Positions 1 to 7,117 of a stretch of 41,263 nt of DNA are shown piece by piece (position 1 is the stretch's first letter; the number at the start of each line of letters is the position of its first letter). A program made the translations under genes and the position numbers. This DNA comes from a bacterium (GTDB taxonomy: Bacteria > Patescibacteriota > Patescibacteriia > UBA1558 > S5-K13): NCBI GenBank assembly GCA_029555085.1, contig JAKPTO010000013.1, positions 1-41,263 on the forward strand. Direction: 5' to 3'. A model generated the notes under the pieces. That model was given only the letters and a program-made list of their open reading frames with translations. It made no database searches and was not told the origin of the DNA.

Positions 1-132
1 CCATCTACTTATTGTACTTGGATTAAAACCATAATACCTTGCAACATGTCTAATACTTTTATGTTCATTAATAACCATATTAACTGCTTTAGCTCTTAAT
101 CTTGGTAAATTAGGATTAATAGTATATGCCAT
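1..132 (-). CDS. IS481-like transposase/HTH protein, N-terminal part (runs off left edge)
   Basis: Reading leftward from the ATG at 132, 44 codons are open to the window edge. The product begins MAYTINPNLPRLRAK and continues into RHVARYYGFNPSTISRW, a helix-turn-helix of the type that starts IS481/IS3-like transposases, where it binds the element ends. The conserved NP-LPRLR start followed by a VARYYG recognition helix matches my memory of transposases common in CPR genomes. The catalytic DDE part would lie outside the window, so neither completeness nor activity can be judged. No Shine-Dalgarno sequence is visible. The upstream side holds ACACTT motifs that may belong to the element end or to its promoter. 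Confidence 0.7.
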   Translation of the reverse strand, partial: MAYTINPNLPRLRAKAVNMVINEHKSIRHVARYYGFNPSTISRW

Positions 133-178
133 ACACTTTAAGGATTAATAATTATTATATTATATATATTTAATTATT

Positions 179-191
179 ACACTTAAAGTGT
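179..191. promoter_or_regulatory. 13-bp palindrome ACACTTAAAGTGT upstream of the transposase gene
   Basis: A perfect palindrome lies about 47 bp upstream of the left transposase start. A related half site (ACACTTTAAG) sits directly next to that start codon. It could be the terminal inverted repeat of the IS or an operator. The far end of the element is not in the window, so the two cannot be told apart. Confidence 0.35.
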
Positions 192-220
192 TGCCAAGCT
201 ATTGGGCTATTACGATGCAC

Positions 221-248
221 TTGATTAATATGAAAAATTATGTATAAT
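221..248 (+). promoter_or_regulatory. sigma70-type promoter of tRNA-Leu
   Basis: TTGATT, a 16-nt spacer, then TATAAT (243-248). The -10 box ends 15 bp before the tRNA 5' end, which suits a short leader removed by RNase P. Confidence 0.6.
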
Positions 249-263
249 ATTCTATATATACGC

Positions 264-350
264 GCCGTGGTGGCGGAATTGGTATACGCGACGGACTTAA
301 AATCCGTTGAAGGCAACTTCTTGTGGGTTCAAGTCCCACCCACGGTACCA
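264..350 (+). tRNA. tRNA-Leu (anticodon TAA)
   Basis: An 87-nt cloverleaf. The acceptor stem GCCGTGG pairs with CCACGGT (a G-U at position 1-72). The anticodon arm is ACGGA-CTTAAAA-TCCGT, which reads TAA. A long variable arm (GAAG-gcaa-CTTC), as expected for a class II tRNA, precedes a T-arm with GTTCAAG. Discriminator A and an encoded CCA finish the gene. It decodes UUA, probably the most used leucine codon in this AT-rich genome. Confidence 0.95.
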
Positions 351-356
351 CATTTA

Positions 357-384
357 AAAATACTCTGAGGTCGGGGTATTTTTT
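357..384 (+). terminator. Rho-independent terminator after tRNA-Leu
   Basis: The stem AATACTC/GGGTATT (with a G-U pair) is followed by six T residues, 7 bp after the tRNA CCA. Confidence 0.7.
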
Positions 385-457
385 ATATATAAAACAACTA
401 AAAAACACCCTATGAATTTGTTTCTATGTCGCATTTGACCTTAGAGAGAACGAGCTA

Positions 458-486
458 TTGACAAAAAAATTTAGATATGCTATACT
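458..486 (+). promoter_or_regulatory. Consensus sigma70 promoter of the structured RNA
   Basis: TTGACA (458-463), exactly 17 nt, then TATACT (481-486). It is one of the best promoters in the window and has no ORF behind it until nusA, so it most likely drives the structured RNA that follows. Confidence 0.8.
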
Positions 487-492
487 CCTAGG

Positions 493-642
493 TTAGCTTA
501 AAAAGCTAATTTCACAAATCCGTATATTTCTGCATCCACGACAAGCATGAAAATTCCTAAAAGATCTCTGCAGGCTGTGTCCTAGATATTCGCTCGCATA
601 GTTCTTAGAGAAATTTTCTTGGGTGCAGTAATATATGGATTT
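493..642 (+). ncRNA. ssrS: Structured non-coding RNA, candidate 6S RNA
   Basis: The predicted transcript starts about 492-494. It begins with a small hairpin (TTAGCTT/AAGCTAA). Then comes a rod whose ends pair over about 20 bp: AAATCC with GGATTT, GTATATT with AATATAT, TGCATCC with GGGTGCA. Inside lie AAAATT/AATTTT, a one-sided 5' bulge, TCTCT/AGAGA and a short apical stem. A rod with a large asymmetric central bubble is the architecture of 6S RNA, which mimics an open promoter and binds sigma70 RNA polymerase. No reading frame of note crosses it. Features of tmRNA, RNase P RNA and SRP RNA were looked for and are absent. The structure is seen in the sequence; the 6S identity is inference. Confidence 0.5.
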
Positions 643-672
643 ATTATTTGACTAAATACTTTATAAATGATA

Positions 673-700
673 TTGTTAATTCAAGCTAGTATATTATACT
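673..700 (+). promoter_or_regulatory. Possible nusA promoter overlapping a terminator
   Basis: TTGTTA, a 16-nt spacer, then TATACT (695-700). The -10 box is part of the terminator hairpin at 686-709. If real, one sequence ends the upstream RNA and starts the nusA mRNA. Confidence 0.35.
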
Positions 701-709
701 AGTTTTTTT
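686..709 (+). terminator. Rho-independent terminator before nusA
   Basis: The inverted repeat CTAGTATA/TATACTAG is followed by seven T residues. It ends the transcript of the structured RNA 34 bp before nusA. Confidence 0.7.
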
Positions 710-742
710 AAAAAATAATTTTGGGAAACCAAATACAAAAAT

Positions 743-1936
743 ATGTTTCAAAATACAGACGAAATAAAACAAGCAATACAAGATATTTGTGAAGAAAAAA
801 ATATCTCAATTGATTCTGTTATAGACGGAATTGAAGCTGCTCTTGCTGCGGCATATAGGAAAGATTTTGGTAATAAGAATCAAAACATAAAGGTAAATTT
901 TGATATTGACACGGGAGAAATTGAAGCATTTGATATAAAAACTGTTGTAGAAGATCGAGATATAGAAAAAGAAGCAGAGGAATATCAAAAAATTAAGGAC
1001 TCATTAAAAGATGGCGAGGAAATGCCAGAGGGAATCGTAAGATTTAATCCTAAAACCGAAATATTGCTATCAGAAGCAAAAGAAATTGATAAAAAAATAA
1101 AAATAGGTGAAGAATTAAGAGTTGAGCTTGAAACTCCAAATGACTTTGGAAGAATAGCCGCTCAAACCGCAAAACAAGTTATAATTCAAAAAATTAGAGA
1201 AGCAGAAAGAGAGACAATTCTATCAGAATTCAAACAAAGAGAAGGAGAGGTCGTAAACACAACAGTTCAACGCAGAGAAGGTCCAAATGTGTTAGTTGAT
1301 TTAAATAGAACAATAGGAATAATTCCACCTGAAGAACAGGTAAGAAATGATAATTACATGCCTGGATCTAGATTAAAGGTTATAATTCTTCGCGTTGAAG
1401 AAACTGTAAAAGGACCAAGAGTAATAGTTTCTCGCGCTCATCCTGAAATAATAAATAAGGTATTTACATTGGAAGTGCCTGAAATATCAAACGGAATTGT
1501 AGAAATAAAGGCAATAGCCCGCGACCCAGGTTCTAGAACAAAAATCGCTGTTGCAAGCAAACAAGAAAACATCGACCCAGTTGGTTCTTGTGTTGGGCAA
1601 AAGGGATCAAGAGTACAAGCAATAATATCAGAACTTGGCGGAGAAAAAATAGACATAATAGAATGGAACAAAGATCCGGAGATATTTATAAAAAATTCTC
1701 TCTCTCCTGCAAAAATAATAAATATAGAAATAAATAAAGAAGAAAAAACATCTATTGTAAAAGTAGCAGAAGATCAACTGTCTTTAGCTATTGGACGCGA
1801 TGGACAAAATGTAAAACTTGCTACAAAACTAACTGGTTGGAAAATAGATGTTGAGGGAATAGAAAACATTGAAGAAAAAATAGGAGAAGAAGAAAAAATT
1901 CAAGAAGAAACAGAAGAAATTCAAGAAGAAGAATAA
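743..1936 (+). CDS. nusA: Transcription termination/antitermination factor NusA
   Basis: NusA rides on RNA polymerase and tunes pausing, termination and antitermination. The order of domains is standard: an N-terminal polymerase-binding domain (about 1-160), an S1 domain (about 166-232, GEVVNTTVQRREGPNVLVDL), KH1 (about 233-305, with VGQKGSR) and KH2 (about 306-372, with AIGRDGQNVKLA). It ends in a glutamate-rich tail and lacks the two extra C-terminal repeats of E. coli NusA, as is usual outside Proteobacteria. The N-terminal domain carries a charged insertion around 70-105. The ATG at 743 is the first in frame and suits the family start; the leader is A-rich with no Shine-Dalgarno. rimP and infB, common neighbours, are not adjacent. 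Confidence 0.96.
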   Translation: MFQNTDEIKQAIQDICEEKNISIDSVIDGIEAALAAAYRKDFGNKNQNIKVNFDIDTGEIEAFDIKTVVEDRDIEKEAEEYQKIKDSLKDGEEMPEGIVRFNPKTEILLSEAKEIDKKIKIGEELRVELETPNDFGRIAAQTAKQVIIQKIREAERETILSEFKQREGEVVNTTVQRREGPNVLVDLNRTIGIIPPEEQVRNDNYMPGSRLKVIILRVEETVKGPRVIVSRAHPEIINKVFTLEVPEISNGIVEIKAIARDPGSRTKIAVASKQENIDPVGSCVGQKGSRVQAIISELGGEKIDIIEWNKDPEIFIKNSLSPAKIINIEINKEEKTSIVKVAEDQLSLAIGRDGQNVKLATKLTGWKIDVEGIENIEEKIGEEEKIQEETEEIQEEE

Positions 1937-2073
1937 GAAAGATTATACACTATAACCCTATTTTATGTTTTTGTAACAAGAGTTGATTTATTTAAAAATA
2001 AGCCTTAAAATTACAATGCACAATAAATAACTCGCTGAATTAAACTAAATAATAAAAAATTAAATTAAAAAAT

Positions 2074-2481
2074 ATGTTTAAAAAAGAGATGCCTCAAAAT
2101 ATAAAAAATACGGAAACCGTAATAGGCGAATCAGTCGTCTTAGAGGGAGAATTTAATAGTCACGGAAATATAGTATTAGAAGGAAAACTAAATGGAAACT
2201 TATCAACAGATGGCCATGTCTTAATAGGAGACAAAGCAGAAGTAGTTGCAAACATAAAAGCAGGAAGTGCTTTTATATCTGGTAAGGTAATTGGAAATAT
2301 TACATTATCTGACTCTATAGATATCGCAAAAACAGCAAACATTCAAGGCGACATAAAAGCTAGCTCAATTGCTGTTGAATCTGGTTGTCAAATAAATGGA
2401 AGAGTTTCCGTAGGATCGAAAATTATTGAAAATCCTAAAAAAACCACAAAACAAGAATTACCACTAGAAAGAGGCGAATAA
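2074..2481 (+). CDS. Bactofilin (DUF583 cytoskeletal protein)
   Basis: Bactofilins polymerise without nucleotides into membrane-associated filaments and often position wall enzymes or polar structures. The 135-aa product has the short family length. A charged N-terminal tail precedes a right-handed beta-helix core of repeated strands, visible as ESVVLEGEFNSHGNIVLEG, then HVLIGDKAEVVANI, AFISGKVIGNI and VESGCQINGRVSVG. The polar tail at the end (PKKTTKQELPLERGE) matches the disordered tails of the family. The gene lies 137 bp after nusA with no terminator seen, so it may be read through from nusA. No Shine-Dalgarno sequence is visible. Confidence 0.92.
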   Translation: MFKKEMPQNIKNTETVIGESVVLEGEFNSHGNIVLEGKLNGNLSTDGHVLIGDKAEVVANIKAGSAFISGKVIGNITLSDSIDIAKTANIQGDIKASSIAVESGCQINGRVSVGSKIIENPKKTTKQELPLERGE

Positions 2482-2546
2482 TTAATAGCCCAAAATTATA
2501 TTAAATTCCTAAAATAATAAATTACTAACTTGGTGTGAGTAAAATT

Positions 2547-3284
2547 ATGTATCTTTATATATACGATTCATGTTTAAAAGAAAAAAAATTTGAAAATATT
2601 CTTACAAAAATAGAGAGTAGAATTATTGATTTAGATATAAAAGGCGAAATATTAAGAATGAATCTGCTAAAAAATGTTTCGCAATTTATCAAAGATGGAA
2701 TTAAAAAAGGAGCACATACTGTTGTTGTTATAGGAAACGATAAAACATTCAGCACAGTGCTTGAAAGCGCGATGTCAGAAAATATAATAATGGGATATAT
2801 TCCTATTGATAAAAAAAGTAAATTTGCTCAAATTTTTGGAATTCCATATGGAGAACTCGCTTGTGCGATTCTTGGCGGAAGAATTATAGAAAAAATCGAT
2901 ATAGGAAAAATCAATAATAAATTCTTTCTCGGCTCTATTGTAATAGATGACTGTCAAAATGTAGAATTAAAAATAGATGATTTTAAAGTGCGAGTTGGTC
3001 GTGGAAATAAAATAATAATTAAAAATATTGATTTCGAAGAAGAAGATTCTAAAATATCAAATCCAACAGATGGATTGTTTGAAATTTTTGTAGAAAAAAG
3101 TGGTGGTTTTATGAGTAAAAATTCAAAACATACACTCATAAAAACAAATAATATTTTGATAAATTCAAGAGATACTTCAACTCCACTTATTTTCGATGAG
3201 ATCCAAACTATAAACACTCCCGCTCAAATTAGCATAGCAGATGAAAAACTAAATATTATAGTTGGTAGTAATAGAAAATTTTAA
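2547..3284 (+). CDS. Diacylglycerol-kinase-like protein with degenerate active site
   Basis: The N-terminal half follows the DAGK_cat/NAD-kinase-like fold: strand MYLYIYD, then TVVVIGNDKTFSTVL where the family has GGDGT-xxV, then MGYIPIDKKSKFAQIFGIP where it has IPxGTxNDFA--LGIP. The second half (about 130-245) resembles the family's beta-sandwich. The nucleotide-binding glycines and the catalytic-loop Asp are replaced (GNDKT), so lipid kinase activity is doubtful; a sensor or scaffold role is possible. The ORF track starts at a GTG at 2535. The ATG at 2547 is preferred because it opens directly on the first beta strand. Neither start has a Shine-Dalgarno. It is likely co-transcribed with the bactofilin and ends at a strong bidirectional terminator. 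Confidence 0.6.
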   Translation: MYLYIYDSCLKEKKFENILTKIESRIIDLDIKGEILRMNLLKNVSQFIKDGIKKGAHTVVVIGNDKTFSTVLESAMSENIIMGYIPIDKKSKFAQIFGIPYGELACAILGGRIIEKIDIGKINNKFFLGSIVIDDCQNVELKIDDFKVRVGRGNKIIIKNIDFEEEDSKISNPTDGLFEIFVEKSGGFMSKNSKHTLIKTNNILINSRDTSTPLIFDEIQTINTPAQISIADEKLNIIVGSNRKF

Positions 3285-3297
3285 ACTATTTTTATAT

Positions 3298-3337
3298 AAA
3301 AAATCGCCATTGGCTTGATGCTGAAAGGCGATTTTTA
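3298..3337. terminator. Bidirectional terminator between convergent genes
   Basis: The stem AAAAATCGCC/GGCGATTTTT spans an 18-nt loop, with A and T runs on both flanks. It can serve the plus-strand DAGK-like gene and the minus-strand yidC operon. Confidence 0.8.
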
Positions 3338-3356
3338 TTTTATATAAAACTAATAT

Positions 3357-4106
3357 CTAATTTATAACCTCGACTTGATTGTTTTGTTTTTTGTTTATTG
3401 GTTTTGTGAAAAACATTGCTTCGAGAATTCCTAAAAGCGTTATTACAAAAAAATACAAAGCAAGTCCACCGGGAAGAGATAAGCTGATTAATACTGTTAC
3501 AATCGGCATAGTATAAGTCATTTGTTTTGTCATTGTTTCTGTTAAAGAAAGCTCTTTAGATTTGTTATCTGTGTTAATTTCTTGTTTGTCTTTTTTCTTT
3601 TGCATTAATAATCTACTTTGAAAAAATTGAGCCGTGCCAGCAAATACACCTAAAATCCATTGTGGTTTAGATAAATCTAAAATATTAAACATCATCGGAT
3701 TTATTGTTCCTGGATTTTTCACAAAACTATATAAAAAATCAAAATTTGTATTTACAAGACCATTTCTAAAAGCATAAAAAACGGAAATCATAATTGGAAG
3801 CTGTATCAAAGGCGTCAAACACGATGAAAAAGGGCTAATGTCTTCTTGCTTGTATAATTCCATTGTTGCTCTGGCGAGCGCTTGCTGATCTCCCTTATAT
3901 TGGGTTTGTAATGCTTCTAATTTTGGCTGAATTGTCTGCATTGCTTTCTGAGATCTCATTGACTTTTTTGATAATGGCCAAATAATAATTTTTATAATTA
4001 TTGTTACGAAAATTATTGCTATCCCTATATCCGGAATTAAATTGTAAAAAAATACTAATAAATTAAATATTGGATAATACAGGACTACTTTAAAAAATGC
4101 GATCAT
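3357..4106 (-). CDS. yidC: Membrane protein insertase YidC/Oxa1
   Basis: YidC inserts and folds membrane proteins with or without SecYEG. The 249-aa product is the short form without the large periplasmic P1 domain of Gram-negative YidC. It has about five membrane segments: the N-terminal pair around 8-45, then segments near 105, 150 and 205-235. The cytoplasmic loop KKSMRSQKAMQTIQPKL holds the conserved groove arginine (about residue 52), and LTPLIQLPIMISVFYAF is the family core. The C-terminus is short and basic-polar. There is no typical lipobox, so it is not lipidated. It is the last gene of rpmH-rnpA-yidD-yidC, the standard oriC-side operon. A small CCTGC/GCAGG hairpin (4119-4137) sits in the yidD-yidC gap. 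Confidence 0.95.
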   Translation of the reverse strand: MIAFFKVVLYYPIFNLLVFFYNLIPDIGIAIIFVTIIIKIIIWPLSKKSMRSQKAMQTIQPKLEALQTQYKGDQQALARATMELYKQEDISPFSSCLTPLIQLPIMISVFYAFRNGLVNTNFDFLYSFVKNPGTINPMMFNILDLSKPQWILGVFAGTAQFFQSRLLMQKKKDKQEINTDNKSKELSLTETMTKQMTYTMPIVTVLISLSLPGGLALYFFVITLLGILEAMFFTKPINKKQNNQVEVIN

Positions 4107-4146
4107 ATTTTTATTTTACCTGCCTACAAAAAGCAGGAATTATTAA

Positions 4147-4380
4147 TTATTTCAATGGATCTAATCCTCCTTTTGATAGGGGATTACACTTAATTATTCT
4201 TTTTATTGAAAGAAAAGCTCCCTTTATAATACCATATTTTTCTATAGCTTGATAACTATAATTTGAACAAGTCGGATAATACTTACAAAATCCATACGGA
4301 TGTTTATATGAATTCCAGCCAGTATCTGGTGATATTGTTTTCTGGTAAAGCCTAATTAAATATAAAAGTATTTTTTTCAT
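4147..4380 (-). CDS. yidD: Membrane protein insertion efficiency factor YidD
   Basis: The 77-aa YidD family protein is a small, amphipathic, membrane-bound helper of YidC-dependent insertion. The family signature is present: [18 protein letters not shown] with its conserved cysteine, then [18 protein letters not shown] near the end. The N-terminal helix [18 protein letters not shown] is typical. The start overlaps the end of rnpA by four bases (ATGA), which indicates translational coupling. Confidence 0.95.
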   Translation of the reverse strand: MKKILLYLIRLYQKTISPDTGWNSYKHPYGFCKYYPTCSNYSYQAIEKYGIIKGAFLSIKRIIKCNPLSKGGLDPLK

Positions 4381-4718
4381 TGCATTGCTTTTGCTTTTTT
4401 AAAAATATATAACAAATCTTTTTCAATATCGGAATAACTTAATTTTAACACGCTTAATTTTGCAAAAATCATAAAATCAAATCCTGGTTTTATTTTATCA
4501 TAATTTAACCTTAATGCCTCATAAGTTCTTCTTCTGATTCTGTTTCTATCCACGGCTCGTTTAGAAATTTTTTTTGAAACAACTACACAAAAACGACTTT
4601 TTGAAAGTTCGTTTTTAGAAAATCTTAAAATAAAATTATTACTATAAAATTTTGATTTGGATTTTAAAATTCTATCAAAATCTTTTTTCCTGCTAATTCT
4701 AATTTCTTTAGCAATCAT
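4377..4718 (-). CDS. rnpA: Ribonuclease P protein component
   Basis: This is the protein subunit of RNase P, which removes 5' leaders from pre-tRNAs together with the catalytic RNA. The 113 residues match the family length. The conserved [18 protein letters not shown] strand and the basic RNR signature helix ([18 protein letters not shown], about 52-69) that contacts the P RNA are intact. The order rpmH-rnpA-yidD-yidC and the 5-bp gap to rpmH confirm the identity. The C-terminus is short and lysine-rich. Confidence 0.95.
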   Translation of the reverse strand: MIAKEIRISRKKDFDRILKSKSKFYSNNFILRFSKNELSKSRFCVVVSKKISKRAVDRNRIRRRTYEALRLNYDKIKPGFDFMIFAKLSVLKLSYSDIEKDLLYIFKKAKAMQ

Positions 4719-4723
4719 TACTA

Positions 4724-4861
4724 TTAAACTGTTAGTTTTTTTCTACCCTTTGCTCTTCTTCTTGCTAAAACCTTTCTTCCACCAGCAGTACTCATTCTTT
4801 CCATAAAACCATGAGTTTTTGCTCTTTTTCTTTTCTTTGGTTGATATGTTCTCTTTGGCAT
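4724..4861 (-). CDS. rpmH: 50S ribosomal protein L34 (bL34)
   Basis: This gene is not in the ORF track because it is only 45 codons long. Its product starts [19 protein letters not shown] and continues [20 protein letters not shown], the nearly invariant L34 sequence with its arginine/lysine-rich helices that sit in 23S rRNA. It is the first gene of the minus-strand operon, 5 bp before rnpA and 33 bp downstream of a consensus promoter. rpmH divergent from dnaA across the origin is a classic bacterial arrangement. Confidence 0.97.
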   Translation of the reverse strand: MPKRTYQPKKRKRAKTHGFMERMSTAGGRKVLARRRAKGRKKLTV

Positions 4862-4893
4862 ATTTTTATAAGACTTAAAATAATAATAGATAT

Positions 4894-4922
4894 AGAATAG
4901 CAGTAAATATGGATTCAGTCAA
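4894..4922 (-). promoter_or_regulatory. Promoter of the rpmH-rnpA-yidD-yidC operon
   Basis: On the minus strand: TTGACT, a 17-nt spacer, then TATTCT preceded by TGC (an extended -10). It faces away from dnaA and ends 33 bp before rpmH. Confidence 0.75.
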
Positions 4923-4955
4923 TAAAAAACGATTAAAAATAATTAAAAATTTATT

Positions 4956-4984
4956 TTGACAAATTAATACAAACTTGATATATT
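4956..4984 (+). promoter_or_regulatory. Promoter of the 85-aa origin-region gene
   Basis: TTGACA (4956-4961), 17 nt, then TATATT (4979-4984). It is divergent from the rpmH promoter, with 33 bp between the two -35 boxes. Confidence 0.75.
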
Positions 4985-5013
4985 CATAAATAATTAAAAA
5001 TGGGAGGAATAAA

Positions 5014-5271
5014 TTGAAAAACTATTTATTAATAGCTATTACTATCCGCGGAACAACAATTATCCAACAAATGGGAAATCTGGAAGAATTCAAAAGTGTT
5101 GTGAAAGAACTTGTAAACAATGAAATAGTGGTATCCGCTGTTATTATTGAGGCGTCTCTGGAAAAAGTAAGAGTCCAGAGATTAAAAGGGGAGGTTGAAA
5201 AGGTCGAAAACTTCAAAGAAATCCTTGATGAAACCTGTCCCGACTGGGAACATACTGAAAACATAATATAA
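5014..5271 (+). CDS. Unrecognised 85-aa protein between rpmH and dnaA
   Basis: I do not recognise the family. The start is TTG at 5014, supported by a strong Shine-Dalgarno (GGGAGGA, 6 nt before it). The product has no signal peptide or membrane segment. It opens with a beta strand (NYLLIAITIRGTTIIQQM), then alternates helix and strand (LEEFKSVVKELVNN, VVSAVIIEASLEKVRVQRL), suggesting a small alpha/beta fold with an acidic C-terminus. It has its own consensus promoter and its own terminator, so it is a single-gene unit. Its codon choice (gtc, ctg, cgc) is less AT-biased than that of dnaA. The position between the origin boxes and rpmH could be incidental or tie it to replication; nothing in the sequence decides this. 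Confidence 0.75.
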   Translation: MKNYLLIAITIRGTTIIQQMGNLEEFKSVVKELVNNEIVVSAVIIEASLEKVRVQRLKGEVEKVENFKEILDETCPDWEHTENII

Positions 5272-5281
5272 TAATAGATTA

Positions 5282-5308
5282 GGGGGTTAAACCATAAACC
5301 CCTTTTTA
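5282..5308 (+). terminator. Terminator of the 85-aa gene
   Basis: The stem GGGGTT/AACCCC has an 8-nt loop and is followed by five T residues. It starts 11 bp after the stop codon. Confidence 0.8.
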
Positions 5309-5319
5309 TATTTTAAAAA

Positions 5320-5378
5320 TTTTCCACAGGATCTAAAATCTAAAATTTGATAAAAAAGTTATCCACAATTCATCCACA
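5320..5378 (+). promoter_or_regulatory. DnaA-box cluster upstream of dnaA (oriC part 1)
   Basis: Three 9-mers in the same direction: TTTTCCACA (5320-5328), the perfect consensus TTATCCACA (5359-5367) and TCATCCACA (5370-5378, one mismatch). They end 5 bp before the dnaA -35 box, where DnaA binding could both build the origin and repress its own gene. Confidence 0.75.
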
Positions 5379-5383
5379 GTTTA

Positions 5384-5412
5384 TAGACATTACACTATTT
5401 ATTAATTATAAT
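5384..5412 (+). promoter_or_regulatory. dnaA promoter
   Basis: TAGACA, 17 nt, then a perfect TATAAT (5407-5412), 41 bp before the dnaA ATG and just downstream of the DnaA boxes, which fits autoregulation. Confidence 0.7.
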
Positions 5413-5453
5413 TAATAAGCTAAAATATGATTATTAATAATAAATTTTAAAAT

Positions 5454-6830
5454 ATGAACTTTGAGGAGATATGGCAAAGTGTGCTGGGTGAACTTGAACT
5501 TACAATTTCAAAAGCAAGTTTTACAACCTGGTTTAAAAACACAAGCATCATGGACATAGAAGATGATTGTGTTTATATTTCTGTTCCAAATGGATTTACA
5601 AAAAGATGGTTAGAAGATCGTTATTACAAAAATATTTTATCAGCAGTTACCAATGTATTAAAAGAAGATAGAATAAAAAAATTAATTTTTAAAATTTCTC
5701 ACACTCCAACAAAGATTAATATTTCTGGAAATACTAATTCTGTAAAATTAGAAGACATACAAAAAGACAACTCCCCAAAACTAACTCAGAGTGGCACTGT
5801 TCCTCTTGTTATAAATCCAAAATATACTTTTGAAAATTTTATAACTGGAAAACAAAACGAACTTGCAAAAGCTGCGTCAATGGCTGTAGCAAAAAACCCT
5901 GGAAAAGTCTATAATCCTTTATTTTTATATGGTGATGTTGGTCTTGGAAAAACTCATTTAATGCAATCTATTGGAAATTATATTAAACAAAAATTTCCAA
6001 AATACAAAATGCTTTATACGAGTAGTGAAAATTTTACAAATGATTATGTAAAAGCGATTCAGTCAGGAAAAATAGATGATTTTAAGAAAAAATATAGAGA
6101 ACTTGATGCTTTACTTGTTGACGATATTCAATTTATGAGAGGACAAGAAAGAACTCAAGAAGAATTTTTTCATACATTTAATGTACTTTATCAAAACAAC
6201 AAACAAATTGTAATAAGTTCAGACCGCCCACCAAAATCACTTCCAGCAATTGAAGAAAGATTAACATCTAGATTTGAAAGTGGAATGATTGCGGATATTG
6301 GATCTCCTGATTTTGAAACGAGAATTGCAATCTTAAAATCAAAAATAAAAGAAAAAAATATACAAATGGAAATCTCAGAAGAAGTACTATCTATTATTTC
6401 AAATTCAGCAAAGAAGAATGTAAGAGAATTAGAAGGAGCATTAAATAGAATAGTTGCTATTCATCAACTAAATAATCAGAAAATAACCATTGAGTCAGCT
6501 CAACTTACACTAAATTCTACAAATGCAAAACCAAAAGAAGTTGGTCTTAATGCAAAGTCTATAATTCAAGCAGTTTCAGAATATTTTGATGTTGATTATG
6601 AAAAAATTATAGGAAATTCAAGAAAAAAAGAACTTGTAATACCAAGACAAATCTGTATGTATCTTATGAGAGTAGAATTAAATTATTCTTATCCTGGAAT
6701 CGGGGCTGAAATGGGTGGACGAGATCACACAACAGCAATTCACGGTTACAACAAAATAGAAGAAGAATTAAAAACAAATGAAAAGTTAAAAAGTGATATA
6801 AATAATATAAAACAAAAATTATATAATTAA
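5454..6830 (+). CDS. dnaA: Chromosomal replication initiator DnaA
   Basis: DnaA binds 9-mer boxes at oriC, oligomerises with ATP and melts the duplex. All four domains are present in 458 aa: domain I (about 1-80, FEEIWQSVLGELELTISKASF), a short poorly conserved linker (about 85-120) and the AAA+ domain with Walker A GDVGLGKT (160-167). Walker B is LLVDDIQF (about 220-227), and the arginine-finger region is ERLTSRFESGM. The DNA-binding domain IV has the signature GGRDHTTAIHGYNKI (from about 421). The start is the first ATG and matches the family N-terminus. DnaA boxes flank the gene on both sides, and dnaN follows. Confidence 0.98.
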   Translation: MNFEEIWQSVLGELELTISKASFTTWFKNTSIMDIEDDCVYISVPNGFTKRWLEDRYYKNILSAVTNVLKEDRIKKLIFKISHTPTKINISGNTNSVKLEDIQKDNSPKLTQSGTVPLVINPKYTFENFITGKQNELAKAASMAVAKNPGKVYNPLFLYGDVGLGKTHLMQSIGNYIKQKFPKYKMLYTSSENFTNDYVKAIQSGKIDDFKKKYRELDALLVDDIQFMRGQERTQEEFFHTFNVLYQNNKQIVISSDRPPKSLPAIEERLTSRFESGMIADIGSPDFETRIAILKSKIKEKNIQMEISEEVLSIISNSAKKNVRELEGALNRIVAIHQLNNQKITIESAQLTLNSTNAKPKEVGLNAKSIIQAVSEYFDVDYEKIIGNSRKKELVIPRQICMYLMRVELNYSYPGIGAEMGGRDHTTAIHGYNKIEEELKTNEKLKSDINNIKQKLYN

Positions 6831-6886
6831 TTATATATAGTAGATGTTAGTAGTTTGTTAATAAGTATAGTTTTTCTAGAAAATTT

Positions 6887-7117
6887 TGTGGATAATTTTT
6901 GTGGATAAACTATTAAAAACTTTTTACAAAAAATTGTTACACAAAAAACTACAACTTATCAACAGTTTAGAATATTAAAAAATAGGTTAAAATAGATAAA
7001 TAATTAACTTATCAACAAAATTCACAGCATTATTATAATTAGTATTTATATATAATAAATTATTAATAAATAAGTTATAAATTAAATTTTAAAATTTAAA
7101 ACTTAAAATCTAACAAT
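6887..7117 (+). other. Probable oriC core: DnaA boxes plus AT-rich unwinding region
   Basis: The dnaA-dnaN gap holds two inverted consensus boxes TGTGGATAA (6887-6895 and 6900-6908). Two direct TTATCAACA boxes follow (6956-6964 and 7009-7017). About 90 bp of almost pure A/T then runs to dnaN and could be the duplex-unwinding element. Together with the boxes before dnaA this forms a bipartite origin of the Bacillus type. The boxes are seen in the sequence; origin function is inferred from the arrangement. Confidence 0.75.

Noticed and set aside
493-709. tmRNA, RNase P RNA or SRP RNA as identity of the structured RNA
   Set aside because: None of their conserved strings (tRNA-like end with tag ORF, GAGGAAAGTCC core, GGAA-type SRP tip) is present; 6S-like is the better guess.
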